In this document: piece after piece, positions 30,601 through 40,159 of the stretch
How positions within the stretch are numbered: the stretch's first letter is position 1
How the letters are laid out: every line of letters begins with the position of its first letter
Assembly: GCF_004376845.1 (NCBI RefSeq)
Contig: NZ_SNUW01000006.1
Coordinates: 1-64,000, forward strand
Length of the DNA: 64,000 bases
Source: Psychromonas algarum
Lineage (GTDB): Bacteria > Pseudomonadota > Gammaproteobacteria > Enterobacterales > Psychromonadaceae
Direction of reading: 5' to 3'
Translations under genes and position numbers: made by a program
Notes under the pieces: generated by a model
Seen by the model: the letters and a program-made list of their open reading frames with translations, nothing else
Database searches by the model: none
Told to the model about the DNA's origin: nothing

Positions 30601-31124
30601 TTAGCTTGCCAAATATGCGCATCTAACCAACTTGGCTCAAGTTGTTCTAGGCTAATTTCCGATCCTTGTAAGCTTTCCCAATTATCAATCCATTCTGGTC
30701 GATACACTAAATATTGGTCAAAAATATCGGCTATTTTTCCGCTTAACTGAAAACGTTTACGAAGATGTTCATCATCTTTTAAATAATCTTTTAATGCCGC
30801 AAAGTCTTCATCTTCTAAACAATCAGGTAACAGTTTCATTATCTGCCAAGTCATTGATTGTTTATTAAAAGGACTTTTCTCCGGCACGTCCTCTAAGATA
30901 TGTTTAAATTGCTGCCAAATAAAACTCGCAGGTAACGGAAAATCAATGTTTGCAGCAATACCGGTAGATTGTGCAATTTCTAGTTGCAACCATTGTGCCA
31001 TCCCCGGACTTTGTACCAAGACAGTTTCATTTTCAAAGGCATGGCTTAAGGGGTTTTGTTGCATCAATGCAACGACGAGATCTTTAAGGAGACTTATTTG
31101 ATTAGAATGATATACCTTAAACAC
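27699..31124 (-). CDS. recC: exodeoxyribonuclease V gamma subunit
   Basis: 1141 residues, comparable to E. coli RecC. It starts with GTG (31124) behind AAGGA at 8 bases. The N-terminal motif VYHSNQISLLKDLV and the region VQSPGMAQWLQLEIA are typical of RecC, as is the inactive helicase-like core. RecC holds the complex together and recognises Chi. The order recC-recB-recD without ptrA between recC and recB differs from E. coli. Confidence 0.96.
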   Translation of the reverse strand: MFKVYHSNQISLLKDLVVALMQQNPLSHAFENETVLVQSPGMAQWLQLEIAQSTGIAANIDFPLPASFIWQQFKHILEDVPEKSPFNKQSMTWQIMKLLPDCLEDEDFAALKDYLKDDEHLRKRFQLSGKIADIFDQYLVYRPEWIDNWESLQGSEISLEQLEPSWLDAHIWQAKLWRLLVESIKQGFQSQGKAYHRAGLYKDFLSTLSTKTTEQLTHLPKRIFVFGISSLPESYLQALLGLGEHCDVHFLLTNPCRYYWGDIVDPKLLAKRFALSRPKVEVQQGAVAELPPTSWQKDEAHLAWASSGDEESEVGNPLLASMGKMGRDFLYQLYSLEQQEIDAFVDIDRDSLLHHLQADILDLTDSSLQTLHDASLRIPVDANDNSLSFHACHSVMREVEVLHDNLLAMFEQDKALTPKDIIVMVPNIDAYAPYVEAVFSRVNHDVAIPFSISDVSAQQENPILASFLQLLNLQQSRYTREDILSLLEVPAILNRFSIKQSEFDLLQHWITESGIRWGLNRESATQWDLPALEQNSWLFGLKRMLLGYAMSDELFEGISPYDEVQGLQGDLLGRFIEFVDTLIKLESKLNQEVSCIEWQIFINQLIDDFYLEDEDNSVLFTQIRQQMQMLTEQTEQAKFEQPLSLLILIEYLQTYLSSQSNSQRFLAGQVNFCTLMPMRSIPFKVVCLLGMNDGLYPRSLLPMGFDLMVGHRKRGDRSRRDEDRYLFLEAMLSAQSNFYVSYIGKDISDNSEKMPSVLVSELLNYIQQSFRLNNQELTDITQVEKELLASLTHHYPMQSFSEQYFQGKQHSYQQTWWQAINQEASSDNELALPLLQNNDIELTALIRFLQNPCKAFFNQGLNVYFEIDEIVQENDEPFALDNLQQYMLKKQQFENGLDDHALTDLYIGLQAQGKLPVGEFAPLIFNKDLQIMVDLATIYSSYFIGDIEQIQVDIPFADKRLIGALDDHCENGLVRIKPGNIKGKDLLKLWVEHLSYCIAHGQHLNATLFGQTKGHYFEEIPADYAHQRLSELIALYLQGLQQPIPFFIESAYQWCEAVCKLQANVFILEELSFETRAAGQKAALTVFNNSRGYAEANDPYINRLFDNIEDHWQEFELIALQIFMPLLCNLNDLIYDTWGEE

Positions 31125-31315
31125 TATTTATATCCTTTCTCTGTGAAACAAATGCTCATGAGCAGAAGATTATCTTATGTGTTTTATTTACATATATCTA
31201 TGCTGAAAATAATTAATATTCTTAATCATGATGAAAATGTTAAGTAAGGAGTTTAGATAAATAAAATGCTCGTTATTTAATAGCGAACTACTTCGTTAAT
31301 CAATAAATTCAAGCT

Positions 31316-31350
31316 AAAAAAAATCCACTTTTGGTTAACAAAAGTGGATT
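31316..31350 (-). terminator. terminator of glyA
   Basis: AATCCACTTTTG and CAAAAGTGGATT form a perfect 12-bp stem with a 5-base loop; a run of seven T follows on the minus strand. Confidence 0.9.
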
Positions 31351-31401
31351 CGAATTTTTATATAAGCATTAACTCACTAACAAATATTGTTAGTAAAAAT
31401 A

Positions 31402-32667
31402 TTATGCGTATACAGGGTTTGCTTCACAGAATTTAGCAACTTTAACTTTAACCGCTTCAATAGTAGCCGCTAATTTTTCTTCATCTTTAATAGCATCAAG
31501 AATGTCACAAATCCAAACAGCTAATTCAGCAGCGTCAGCAGCGTTTGCGCCACGACGAGTGAATGCAGGTGTACCAATACGTAAACCAGATGTAACAAAT
31601 GGAGAGCGTGGATCGTTAGGTACTGAGTTTTTGTTTACAGTGATATGAGCAAGACCTAATGCAGCATCAGCTTCTTTACCAGTAATATCTTGTGCAATTA
31701 AATCTAATAAGAATAAGTGGTTTTCAGTACCGTTAGATACGATTTTGTAACCACGGTCTTGGAAAACTTTAACCATTGCTTTAGCGTTATCTAACACACC
31801 TTGCTGGTAAACTTTAAATGCAGGCTCAGCACATTCTTTAAATGCAACCGCTTTAGCAGCGATAACGTGCATTAATGGGCCACCTTGACCGCCAGGGAAT
31901 ACAGCTGAGTTTAATTTTTTCTCAATTGCTTCGTTAGCTTTAGCAAGGATAAGACCACCACGAGGACCGCCTAATGTTTTATGCGTTGTTGTAGTTACAA
32001 CGTCTGCAAATGGTACAGGGTTAGGGTAAAGCCCCGCAGCCACAAGACCTGCAACGTGTGCCATATCAACAAACAGGTAAGCACCTACTTTGTCAGCGAT
32101 TTCACGGAATTTAGCCCAATCAACAATACCTGAGTATGCAGAAAAACCAGCAACAATCATTTTTGGTTTGTGTTCAACAGCTAAACGCTCAACTTCAGCG
32201 TAATCTAAAATACCTGTATCTGGGTTGATACCGTATTGAACTGCATTGTACATTTTACCAGAGAAGCTTACTGATGCACCGTGAGTTAAGTGACCACCGT
32301 GAGCAAGACTCATACCTAGAACCGTATCACCCGCTTCACAAAGTGCAGCATAAACAGCACTGTTTGCTTGAGAACCAGCATGTGGTTGTACGTTTGCGTA
32401 ATCTGCACCAAATAATGATTTAGCACGTTCAATTGCTAAAGATTCAGCAACGTCAACATATTCACAACCGCCGTAGTAACGTTTACCCGGGTAACCTTCC
32501 GCGTATTTATTTGTTAATTGACTACCTTGTGCTTCCATCACACGTGGACTAGTGTAGTTTTCTGACGCAATTAGCTCGATGTGAGCTTCTTGACGTGCAA
32601 CTTCATCAGTCATTGACTGCCATAATTCTGGATCGTAATCAGCAATATTCATATCGCGGTTAAACAT
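31402..32667 (-). CDS. glyA: serine hydroxymethyltransferase
   Basis: Converts serine and tetrahydrofolate to glycine and methylene-tetrahydrofolate with PLP in the cytoplasm. 421 residues from the ATG at 32667, which is 6 bases after AGGAG; the ATG six bases earlier directly abuts the ribosome site. The N-terminus [12 protein letters not shown] matches the family. The PLP lysine is in [15 protein letters not shown] (about residue 229). Monocistronic with its own terminator. Confidence 0.98.
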   Translation of the reverse strand: MFNRDMNIADYDPELWQSMTDEVARQEAHIELIASENYTSPRVMEAQGSQLTNKYAEGYPGKRYYGGCEYVDVAESLAIERAKSLFGADYANVQPHAGSQANSAVYAALCEAGDTVLGMSLAHGGHLTHGASVSFSGKMYNAVQYGINPDTGILDYAEVERLAVEHKPKMIVAGFSAYSGIVDWAKFREIADKVGAYLFVDMAHVAGLVAAGLYPNPVPFADVVTTTTHKTLGGPRGGLILAKANEAIEKKLNSAVFPGGQGGPLMHVIAAKAVAFKECAEPAFKVYQQGVLDNAKAMVKVFQDRGYKIVSNGTENHLFLLDLIAQDITGKEADAALGLAHITVNKNSVPNDPRSPFVTSGLRIGTPAFTRRGANAADAAELAVWICDILDAIKDEEKLAATIEAVKVKVAKFCEANPVYA

Positions 32668-32877
32668 GTGCATCTCCTGCTAAGAATGGTAAGTATTCAA
32701 TTAAAATTTGATATGGCGCATTTTACGCAATCTTTAGGCTATTGCATAGAACAAATCGCGTGAAAGTTATCTGAAATAAACTTGAAGGAAAATAATACAA
32801 AACCAGAAAGTAATGCAGCAAATAATTAACCATTTGAATAATCAATTATTCGCTACTTCATTACAACAAAAAACAAG

Positions 32878-35181
32878 CTATACGATACGTTCTGGTTCTG
32901 GTTTTTTAGCCGCAGAGATAACAATAGCAATGGATTTTGCATTAGGTGTAAAAGTTTCATCTCCATAGTTTGCTAATGCTACTAACGGATTCGTTTCTGG
33001 ATAATAAGCTGCTGCATTACCGACAGGAATATCATATCCAAGCACAGTAAAGTTAGTTACTTTCCTTACTATTTGATCTCCCCATAACGCTTCAATATCC
33101 ACCTTATCACCAGAAGTTAAGCCTAGTGCAGTAATATCACTTTCGTTAAGTAAAATGATATGACGGTCACCACTTAAACCTCGGTATCTATCACTGAATC
33201 CGTATATTGTCGTGTTGTATTGGTCGTGTGATCTTAATGTTTGCAATACAAAAACAGGGTTTTTAGTTAATGCTCGCTGTGTTGCTGAGACAATTGATTC
33301 AGGTAAAGGCTTATGCTGAAATTGTGCCTTTTTAGTTTCAGTATTCCATTGATGTTCTGCCGCAGCATTACCCAAGTAAAAACCACCGGGCTCTTTTAAT
33401 CGTTCATTCATGTTGCTAAAACCCGGGATGGTTTGACTAATTAAATCACGAATTTGGTCGTAATCTTTTATTAAGTCTAACCATTTTACGGGAGAGTCAC
33501 CTAATGTTGCCTGTGCGATGCCCGCAATAATAGCGGGTTCAGAACGCATTTCTCTAATATCACTTTTTACAACACCTTGTGAAGCGTGCACCATGGAAAA
33601 TGAATCTTCCACTGTGATCTTTTGTGCGTTGCCCTGTTGTAAGTCGATATCGGTTCGCCCTAAACACGGTAAGATTAATGCGTTTTTGCCCGGATAAAGA
33701 TGTGTTCGATTAAGCTTAGTGGCGATATTAACGGTTAATTCACATCGACTCATTGCTTGGCGTGTTACTTCTGTATCTGGCATTGCGGCTGCAAAGTTCC
33801 CGCCTAAGGCCATAAACACTTTGCTTTCACCACGTAACATTGCTTCTACCGCTTGTACTGCATTATGCCCACGCGTTTTTGGAGGTGTAAAGTTGAAGGC
33901 TTTTTCTATGCTATTTAATAGTGCTTCAGTTGGTTTTTCGTCAATACCCATGGTGCGATCACCTTGTACATTAGAATGACCACGTACAGGGCAAACGCCG
34001 CCCCCTTTTTTACCAATTTGTCCAAACAAAAGCTGTAAGTTAGCGAGTTCAGTAACGGTTGCTACCGAATGTCTATGCTGAGTCACTCCCATTGCCCATG
34101 TCACTATAACTCTTTCGGCTTGCTGATAGACATCTGCAGCCTTGGTTATCTGTTCTTTAGATAAGCCAGATTGATCAATGATTTGCTCCCATGTGGTCGC
34201 TTTTACTTGTGCTAAGTAATCTTCTAAACCTGTTGTATTTTCTTCGATAAAGCTGACATCAAAAACTTGTTGTCCAGATTCTTGTGCGATTTCATGGCGG
34301 GCTAATAATATTTTAACCATACCGCGTACCGCTGCCATATCACCACCTAGATTAGGTGTAAAATACAGGCTACTTAACTTGGTTGAGGTGCCTAATACCA
34401 TATTTGCTGGAGATTGTGGGTTCGCAAAACGTTCTAACCCACGTTCTTTTAAAGTATTAAAGGTAACAATATTGGCGCCACGATTAACGGCATGATTTAA
34501 CGTATGTAACATACGAGGATGGTTTGTCCCAGGATTTTGTCCAAACACAAAAATAGCATCTGCGTGGTCAAAGTCTTCTAAAGTTACCGTGCCTTTACCG
34601 ACACCAATGGTTTTCTTTAATCCAACACCACTTGCTTCATGGCACATATTAGAACAATCAGGAAAGTTATTAGAGCCAAATTTTCTAACAAAAAGTTGAT
34701 ATAAAAATGCAGCCTCGTTACTTGCTCGCCCTGATGTATAGAATTCGGCTTGATTAGGATCCTCTAAGGCATTTAGATGCGTTGCAGTCAGTTTAAAAGC
34801 GTCTTCCCACGTAACTTCAACATACTTATCTAAGTCAGCTTGATATAAGAGTGGTACAGAAAGGCGACCTTGATCTTCTAAGAAATAATCACTTTGGGTA
34901 CGTAGCATGCTGACAGTATATTGTTCAAAAAAATCAGCCGTTAAACGACGAGAAGTTGCTTCCCAATTCACCGCTTTGGCACCATTTTCACAAAATTTAA
35001 AACGGTCGCTTTTCTTTTCTTCCCCCCATGCACATCCGGGACAATCAAAACCATGGTCTTGATTTGTTTTCAATAAATTTAATACATTTTTGGCTACATT
35101 TTCACTGTGGAATAAATGTTTCCCTGTGCTGACAAGTGAACCCCAACCACCTGCTGCACCTTTATATTTTTTTACTGTCAT
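32878..35181 (-). CDS. FdhF/YdeP-family molybdopterin oxidoreductase
   Basis: 767 residues with the bis-MGD enzyme layout. The N-terminal motif FDCPGCAWGEE (about residues 44-54) fits YdeP-type proteins, which carry few of the cysteines of true formate dehydrogenases. Cofactor-binding segments include SGRASNEAAFLYQLF, FGQNPGTNHPRM and the C-terminal molydopterin-binding domain with RYRGLSGDRHIILL. It lies 20 bases after fdhD. The YdeP electron donor and substrate are not established; in E. coli ydeP is linked to acid resistance. Physiological role here is open. Confidence 0.88.
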   Translation of the reverse strand: MTVKKYKGAAGGWGSLVSTGKHLFHSENVAKNVLNLLKTNQDHGFDCPGCAWGEEKKSDRFKFCENGAKAVNWEATSRRLTADFFEQYTVSMLRTQSDYFLEDQGRLSVPLLYQADLDKYVEVTWEDAFKLTATHLNALEDPNQAEFYTSGRASNEAAFLYQLFVRKFGSNNFPDCSNMCHEASGVGLKKTIGVGKGTVTLEDFDHADAIFVFGQNPGTNHPRMLHTLNHAVNRGANIVTFNTLKERGLERFANPQSPANMVLGTSTKLSSLYFTPNLGGDMAAVRGMVKILLARHEIAQESGQQVFDVSFIEENTTGLEDYLAQVKATTWEQIIDQSGLSKEQITKAADVYQQAERVIVTWAMGVTQHRHSVATVTELANLQLLFGQIGKKGGGVCPVRGHSNVQGDRTMGIDEKPTEALLNSIEKAFNFTPPKTRGHNAVQAVEAMLRGESKVFMALGGNFAAAMPDTEVTRQAMSRCELTVNIATKLNRTHLYPGKNALILPCLGRTDIDLQQGNAQKITVEDSFSMVHASQGVVKSDIREMRSEPAIIAGIAQATLGDSPVKWLDLIKDYDQIRDLISQTIPGFSNMNERLKEPGGFYLGNAAAEHQWNTETKKAQFQHKPLPESIVSATQRALTKNPVFVLQTLRSHDQYNTTIYGFSDRYRGLSGDRHIILLNESDITALGLTSGDKVDIEALWGDQIVRKVTNFTVLGYDIPVGNAAAYYPETNPLVALANYGDETFTPNAKSIAIVISAAKKPEPERIV

Positions 35182-35201
35182 TACTGCCTACCTATTTATA
35201 T

Positions 35202-36044
35202 TTAGACTTTCATTAAACGAAAATCACCATGGTATACATTGCAAGTATGCTCACTCACAAATCCAATTAAAGTGATATTAAATTGTTTTGCGACGGCAAC
35301 AGCTAAACTTGAAGGGGCACCGATCGCAACCACCACTGCAATTTTAGCAGCAACGGCTTTTTGCATTAATTCAAAACTCACTCGCCCACTTAACATTAAT
35401 ATATTTTGTTTACCTAAAAGATCTTGGCTGAGGGCATCGCCAATCACTTTATCAACAGCATTATGTCGCCCTACATCTTCATGTACCGATAGACACGCAT
35501 CCAATGTAAAAAGTCCCGCACTGTGAACGCCGCCTGTAATAGAAAATAAAGACTGTTTTTCTCTGAGTTGTGATTGAAAAGATAGGATTTTATCTAAGGT
35601 TAACCACTGCGTCGTTTGATCAATATCCATAGCAAAAGAAAGTACTAATTTTTTTATATCACTCGCGCCACAAATACCGCATCCTGAATGACTAACAAAT
35701 TGACGAGTTAAGGATTGCCAATCAAACTCAATATCTTTACGTAAATACACATCACATTGGTTGAACTCTTCGGTTTCTATCCTTTTAATTTGTGTCTGAT
35801 CTTGAATAATGGCATAAGATAATAATAATCCCGTCACTAAAAATGAATCTTCTCCCGGTGTTCTCATGGTCACCATGAAGTTTTTTTCTTGGTTTTGTAA
35901 CGTTTTTTTACAGATCCAATGTAAGACTATGTTTAATGGTTCTTCACGGATAACTGCATCTTCGCTTAGAGATGTCTGAATAGTTTGATTTGCTACTAAT
36001 CGATAACGCTGCCGATTAACAGATTGATAAGGGGTTGAACTCAT
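35202..36044 (-). CDS. fdhD: FdhD sulfurtransferase for formate dehydrogenase/YdeP-type enzymes
   Basis: 280 residues. The conserved motif HSGCGICGASD (about residues 118-128) supplies the cysteines that accept sulfur from IscS and pass it to the molybdenum cofactor. A second conserved region is HEDVGRHNAVDKVIG. Encoded 20 bases upstream of the YdeP-like gene, so the pair is an operon and FdhD presumably matures this enzyme. No formate dehydrogenase gene is in the window. Confidence 0.93.
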   Translation of the reverse strand: MSSTPYQSVNRQRYRLVANQTIQTSLSEDAVIREEPLNIVLHWICKKTLQNQEKNFMVTMRTPGEDSFLVTGLLLSYAIIQDQTQIKRIETEEFNQCDVYLRKDIEFDWQSLTRQFVSHSGCGICGASDIKKLVLSFAMDIDQTTQWLTLDKILSFQSQLREKQSLFSITGGVHSAGLFTLDACLSVHEDVGRHNAVDKVIGDALSQDLLGKQNILMLSGRVSFELMQKAVAAKIAVVVAIGAPSSLAVAVAKQFNITLIGFVSEHTCNVYHGDFRLMKV

Positions 36045-36313
36045 GAATTCCTCTTCTTAACTAAATGGCTCAGACTGATATTCAAGGAATGAATAGAGGA
36101 CAAGTCACCGAGCTCTGATTTATAGCATATTATTCACAATATTTTTAGGGGTATTACTATTTTTATTCTTAATTTCAATAAAATACTTACAGAAATTAAA
36201 GCCTTTCTTCTCCATACTATTTCACATATATCCAGCCCATTTCATTGCGCAGCCATTTACAACTCAATACAATAGGCTGCAATTAAATTCATATTGATTA
36301 AAAAGGTATTGTA

Positions 36314-37987
36314 ATGGCTCTTCCAGATAAGTTTATTTTCTCAATGAACCGAGTGAGCAAGGTAGTTCCGCCTAAGCGCACTATTTTAAAAGACATCTCA
36401 TTAAGCTTTTTCCCTGGCGCAAAAATTGGCGTGTTAGGTTTAAATGGTTCAGGTAAATCAACACTATTACGCATCATGGCAGGCGTTGATAAAGAATTTG
36501 ATGGTGAAGCGCGCGCTTTAACAGGGACAAAAATTGGTTACTTACCGCAAGAACCTGTTTTAGATCTTGAAAAGAATGTACGAGAAGTGATTGAAGAAGC
36601 AGTTGTTGAAGTGAAGTCTGCACTCACTGAATTAGATGCTGTTTATGCGGCTTACGCAGAAGAAGATGCAGATTTTGATGCACTAGCTAAACGTCAAGGT
36701 CAGCTTGAAGATATTATTCAAGCACATGATGGACATAACCTTGATAACCAACTTGAGCGTGCAGCTGATGCTTTACGTTTACCAGCTTGGGATCAACCGG
36801 TGAAAGTCCTATCTGGTGGTGAGCGTCGTCGTGTTGCATTATGCCGTTTATTGCTTGAAAAACCTGATATGTTATTACTTGATGAACCAACCAATCACTT
36901 GGATGCAGAATCAGTGGCATGGTTAGAACGTTTCTTACATGACTACGAGGGTACTGTGGTTGCGATTACCCATGACCGTTACTTCCTAGATAATGTTGCA
37001 GGTTGGATCCTTGAGCTTGACCGTGGTTACGGTATTCCATGGGAAGGTAACTACTCTTCTTGGTTAGAACAAAAAGATGAACGTTTAAAACAAGAAGCAT
37101 CACAGGAAAAAGCACGCCAACGTCAAATTGAACAAGAGCTTGAATGGGTTCGTTCAAATGCAAAAGGTCGTCAATCTAAAAGTAAAGCGCGTTTATCTCG
37201 TTTTGAAGAGCTTAATAATCAAGACTTTCAAAAACGTAATGAAACAAATGAATTATTTATTCCAACTGGTCAACGTTTAGGTGATCAAGTAATTGATGTA
37301 AATAACCTCTCTAAATCATTTGATGGCCGTGTTTTAATCGATGATTTAAGCTTCAAAATTCCTAAAGGTGCAATCGTAGGCATTATCGGTGCCAATGGTG
37401 CAGGTAAATCAACCTTATTTAAAATGTTAGATGGCACAGAAAAACCAGACTCTGGTGAAATCATCATTGGTGAATCAGTACAAATGGCCAGTGTTGATCA
37501 GTTCCGTGACCACATGGATGACAAATTAAGTGTGTTTGAAGAAGTGTCAGGCGGCAGTGATATTATTCAAGTGGGTAATATTGAAATTCCAAGCCGTGCT
37601 TATTTAGGACGTTTTAACTTCAAAGGCTCAGACCAATCTAAAATCGTCGGTGATTTATCGGGTGGTGAACGTGGTCGTTTACATTTAGCTAAACTGCTTA
37701 AATCAGGTGGTAACTTATTGTTACTCGATGAACCAACCAATGATTTAGATATCGAAACATTGCGAGCACTTGAAGATGCCCTACTTGGTTTTGCTGGTTG
37801 TGCCATGGTGATTTCACATGACCGTTGGTTCTTAGATCGTATTGCAACACATATTATTGATTACCGCGATGAAGGTAAAGTTAACTTCTATGAAGGTAAC
37901 TACAGTGATTACGAAGCATGGATGAAGAAGACTTACGGCGCAGCAGCTGTAGAGCCAACACGTATTAAATACAAACGTATTGGATAA
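36314..37987 (+). CDS. ettA: energy-dependent translational throttle protein EttA
   Basis: 557-residue ABC-F protein, no membrane segments. Two ATPase cassettes have Walker A GLNGSGKST (about 43) and GANGAGKST (about 358) and signatures LSGGERRR and LSGGERGR. The P-site tRNA interaction motif region with its charged linker lies between (about 240-320). In E. coli EttA binds the ribosomal E site and gates elongation according to the ADP/ATP ratio. Single gene with its own terminator. Confidence 0.96.
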   Translation: MALPDKFIFSMNRVSKVVPPKRTILKDISLSFFPGAKIGVLGLNGSGKSTLLRIMAGVDKEFDGEARALTGTKIGYLPQEPVLDLEKNVREVIEEAVVEVKSALTELDAVYAAYAEEDADFDALAKRQGQLEDIIQAHDGHNLDNQLERAADALRLPAWDQPVKVLSGGERRRVALCRLLLEKPDMLLLDEPTNHLDAESVAWLERFLHDYEGTVVAITHDRYFLDNVAGWILELDRGYGIPWEGNYSSWLEQKDERLKQEASQEKARQRQIEQELEWVRSNAKGRQSKSKARLSRFEELNNQDFQKRNETNELFIPTGQRLGDQVIDVNNLSKSFDGRVLIDDLSFKIPKGAIVGIIGANGAGKSTLFKMLDGTEKPDSGEIIIGESVQMASVDQFRDHMDDKLSVFEEVSGGSDIIQVGNIEIPSRAYLGRFNFKGSDQSKIVGDLSGGERGRLHLAKLLKSGGNLLLLDEPTNDLDIETLRALEDALLGFAGCAMVISHDRWFLDRIATHIIDYRDEGKVNFYEGNYSDYEAWMKKTYGAAAVEPTRIKYKRIG

Positions 37988-38023
37988 TTTCATCAGCAGT
38001 TAATCAACACAAAAACGAATACT

Positions 38024-38067
38024 AAAAAGCCCATTCACTATCAAATTATGAAGTGAATGGGCTTTTT
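38024..38067. terminator. bidirectional terminator between ettA and the iron cluster
   Basis: AAAAAGCCCATTCACT and its perfect 16-base complement, with a 12-base loop, end in T-runs on both strands. It serves converging ettA and the di-heme peroxidase gene. Confidence 0.9.
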
Positions 38068-38088
38068 GTTTGTGAAAATTAATAACGG

Positions 38089-39243
38089 TTATTTTTGTGA
38101 CGCCTCTAAAAGTGGCTCATAACGTTTATCAGTTAATGTTTTCATAAAAGCAACTAAAGCATCTATTTTACGATCTGTTAAGGCTTGTGCTTTAAGGTCT
38201 GCTTTGTCTACTGTTTGAGGTACTTCTGGCGCTTGCCAAGGTTTCCCTGTTTCAGGGTTAATAGTACGTTCGGGGTTATTATAATGGTCGTAGAACTCCA
38301 TCACTGTACGTAAATCTTTAAAGACACCATTATGCATATAAGGTCCTGTTACTGCGACATTACGTAATGATGGATTCTTAAATTTACCATCATATTTAGG
38401 GGCGCTAACTGCAGGATTTTCTAATAAACCATGATCAATAAAATCTGCTTTCAAGTGACCTAAACTAATTAATTCTGCATTAGAAGGCACACCGATATTA
38501 CGGTATTGATGGTTAGTAAAAGGCTCTTTGGGGCTATCTTCTGTTTTCAATAAATGACAACTATTACAATTAACGTTATTGTTTGAGAAAAATAATGTTC
38601 TCCCTAAATCTTCTAATACCGTCAACTCATACTCCCCTTTTAGAAAGCGATCATATTTACTATCATAACTAGCAAACTGCTCAGTATTTTCAAACGCTTG
38701 GATTGCATTAGCAAAACCTTGAAAAGCCGGCAAAATACCCTCCTGAGGAGATGCTTCAAAGACCTTTTCTCCGTATAGACGCTTAAAAGTAGCAACATAA
38801 AACGGATTTTCTTGAAGTCGTTTAACTAAAGTTTCAGCATCAGGCAACCCCATTTCCACAGGGTTTAATGGTGGTCCCATTGCTTGATCAGCTAATGTAT
38901 TAGCACGGCCATCTAAAAATTGCCCCCCCACATATTCTTTTAACAAATCATCATAATGAAATGATGGAGAGGTATTTGCGTAAGCTGCCATCGGTGTATT
39001 ACGAGATCCTAAAGATGACTTATCATCTCCTAAAGAGACCATTTTACGCCCAGTGTTTTCTCGGTGGTCAGTAAAGCTGTTTACAGGCTCATGACAAGTA
39101 GCACAAGACATTGTCCGATTAACAGAAAATGCTGTGTCTAAGAATAATATCTGTCCTAATTGTGCTTCAGTTAGTTGTTCTGCAGCATTGGTTGTATTAG
39201 AAAAAGCTAACAATAACAATAAATAATAAAATATATTTTTCAT
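38089..39243 (-). CDS. di-heme cytochrome c peroxidase (MauG/CcpA type), periplasmic
   Basis: 384 residues from the ATG at 39243, one base after the upstream stop; an ATG at 39276 would overlap that gene. A signal peptide (1-20, ending NAA) is followed by two c-type heme sites, CATCH at 47-51 and CNSCH at 226-230, plus the axial-ligand region GPYMHNGVF. This fits the family that reduces hydrogen peroxide with cytochrome electrons or oxidises protein partners (MauG). It is the last gene of the seven-gene iron cluster. Whether it detoxifies peroxide or oxidises iron or a partner protein is inference. Confidence 0.88.
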   Translation of the reverse strand: MKNIFYYLLLLLAFSNTTNAAEQLTEAQLGQILFLDTAFSVNRTMSCATCHEPVNSFTDHRENTGRKMVSLGDDKSSLGSRNTPMAAYANTSPSFHYDDLLKEYVGGQFLDGRANTLADQAMGPPLNPVEMGLPDAETLVKRLQENPFYVATFKRLYGEKVFEASPQEGILPAFQGFANAIQAFENTEQFASYDSKYDRFLKGEYELTVLEDLGRTLFFSNNNVNCNSCHLLKTEDSPKEPFTNHQYRNIGVPSNAELISLGHLKADFIDHGLLENPAVSAPKYDGKFKNPSLRNVAVTGPYMHNGVFKDLRTVMEFYDHYNNPERTINPETGKPWQAPEVPQTVDKADLKAQALTDRKIDALVAFMKTLTDKRYEPLLEASQK

Positions 39244-39244
39244 T

Positions 39245-40159
39245 TCAATTCCGGTTAAAATTTTTGTAAATATCAAAAAATGGTTGCATCATAATTTTTA
39301 TAACACCATCAAACTTTTCTCTTTTACCACTACCTAATCCAAATTGTTGGTGTCTAGACGCATCTTTAGATAATCGTAATGAGCCAAAAAACCAATCCCA
39401 TAACGCAAATACACTACCAAAATTTTTGTGCATATTTTCCTGCTGATGATGCACTTGATGCTGTGCAGGCGATATTAATAAACGCTCTAACCAAGGCCCA
39501 TAACTAAGACGGATATGGCTATGCCTCAAGTTTCCTGTAAAAGAAAATAAAATGACAATAAACAGATTCCCACCTAATACTGTATAAAGATTAAGTCTTG
39601 CTCCAAAACAAAAAATAAACACTCCGGTTACCACTCCAGCAACAAGCGCATTACGCAATGCAAACAGTATTATTTCCACGGGATGCAAGCGATAAAACGT
39701 GAATGGATTCAACGATTCAGCACTGTGATGAACTTGATGAAACTTCCATAACCAACGGTTTGTATGCATCCAACGATGTAACCAATAACGACTTAAATCA
39801 CCCAATACAAACAAACTCAGCGTATACGCCAAAACTATATCTCGATAATACCAAGATAAAAATAATGGGTTGGAGAATGAATTTAATCCGTTCAAAATCC
39901 ACAAGGCAACAGTATTGGCTGAAAGTAAAACCGGCAAAATAAATAACACTTTAAATAACCAATTAACTAAAAAGTAACGATAATCTAATTTTGCATCAGC
40001 ATTTAGCCAATAATCTTTTAATTTTGAGAATGAAATGGTGCCAACATTATAAATATGCCAAACAGCAGCAATGATGGCACTGACAATAAGGTATCCCCAA
40101 AATATACGATTGCTACCCTCTAAGAATAGCGATAAGGGAGTATCAATCACCATCTGCAT
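39245..40159 (-). CDS. membrane fatty acid hydroxylase / sterol desaturase family protein
   Basis: 304 residues with several membrane segments and the three histidine clusters of the di-iron family: HRWMH (about 128-132), HQVHH (about 141-145) and HQVHH again (about 235-239). Members insert oxygen or double bonds into lipids using a di-iron centre. The start overlaps the upstream imelysin-like gene by 17 bases (ATG 40159) or 11 bases (ATG 40153); neither has a ribosome site, so translation is probably coupled. Its presence inside an iron-uptake cluster is unusual; its lipid or other substrate is unknown. Confidence 0.82.
   Translation of the reverse strand: MQMVIDTPLSLFLEGSNRIFWGYLIVSAIIAAVWHIYNVGTISFSKLKDYWLNADAKLDYRYFLVNWLFKVLFILPVLLSANTVALWILNGLNSFSNPLFLSWYYRDIVLAYTLSLFVLGDLSRYWLHRWMHTNRWLWKFHQVHHSAESLNPFTFYRLHPVEIILFALRNALVAGVVTGVFIFCFGARLNLYTVLGGNLFIVILFSFTGNLRHSHIRLSYGPWLERLLISPAQHQVHHQQENMHKNFGSVFALWDWFFGSLRLSKDASRHQQFGLGSGKREKFDGVIKIMMQPFFDIYKNFNRN

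Noticed and set aside
32668-32877. Possible glycine riboswitch upstream of glyA
   Set aside because: The region is only 210 bases, AT-rich, and I could not find the paired aptamer core motifs.
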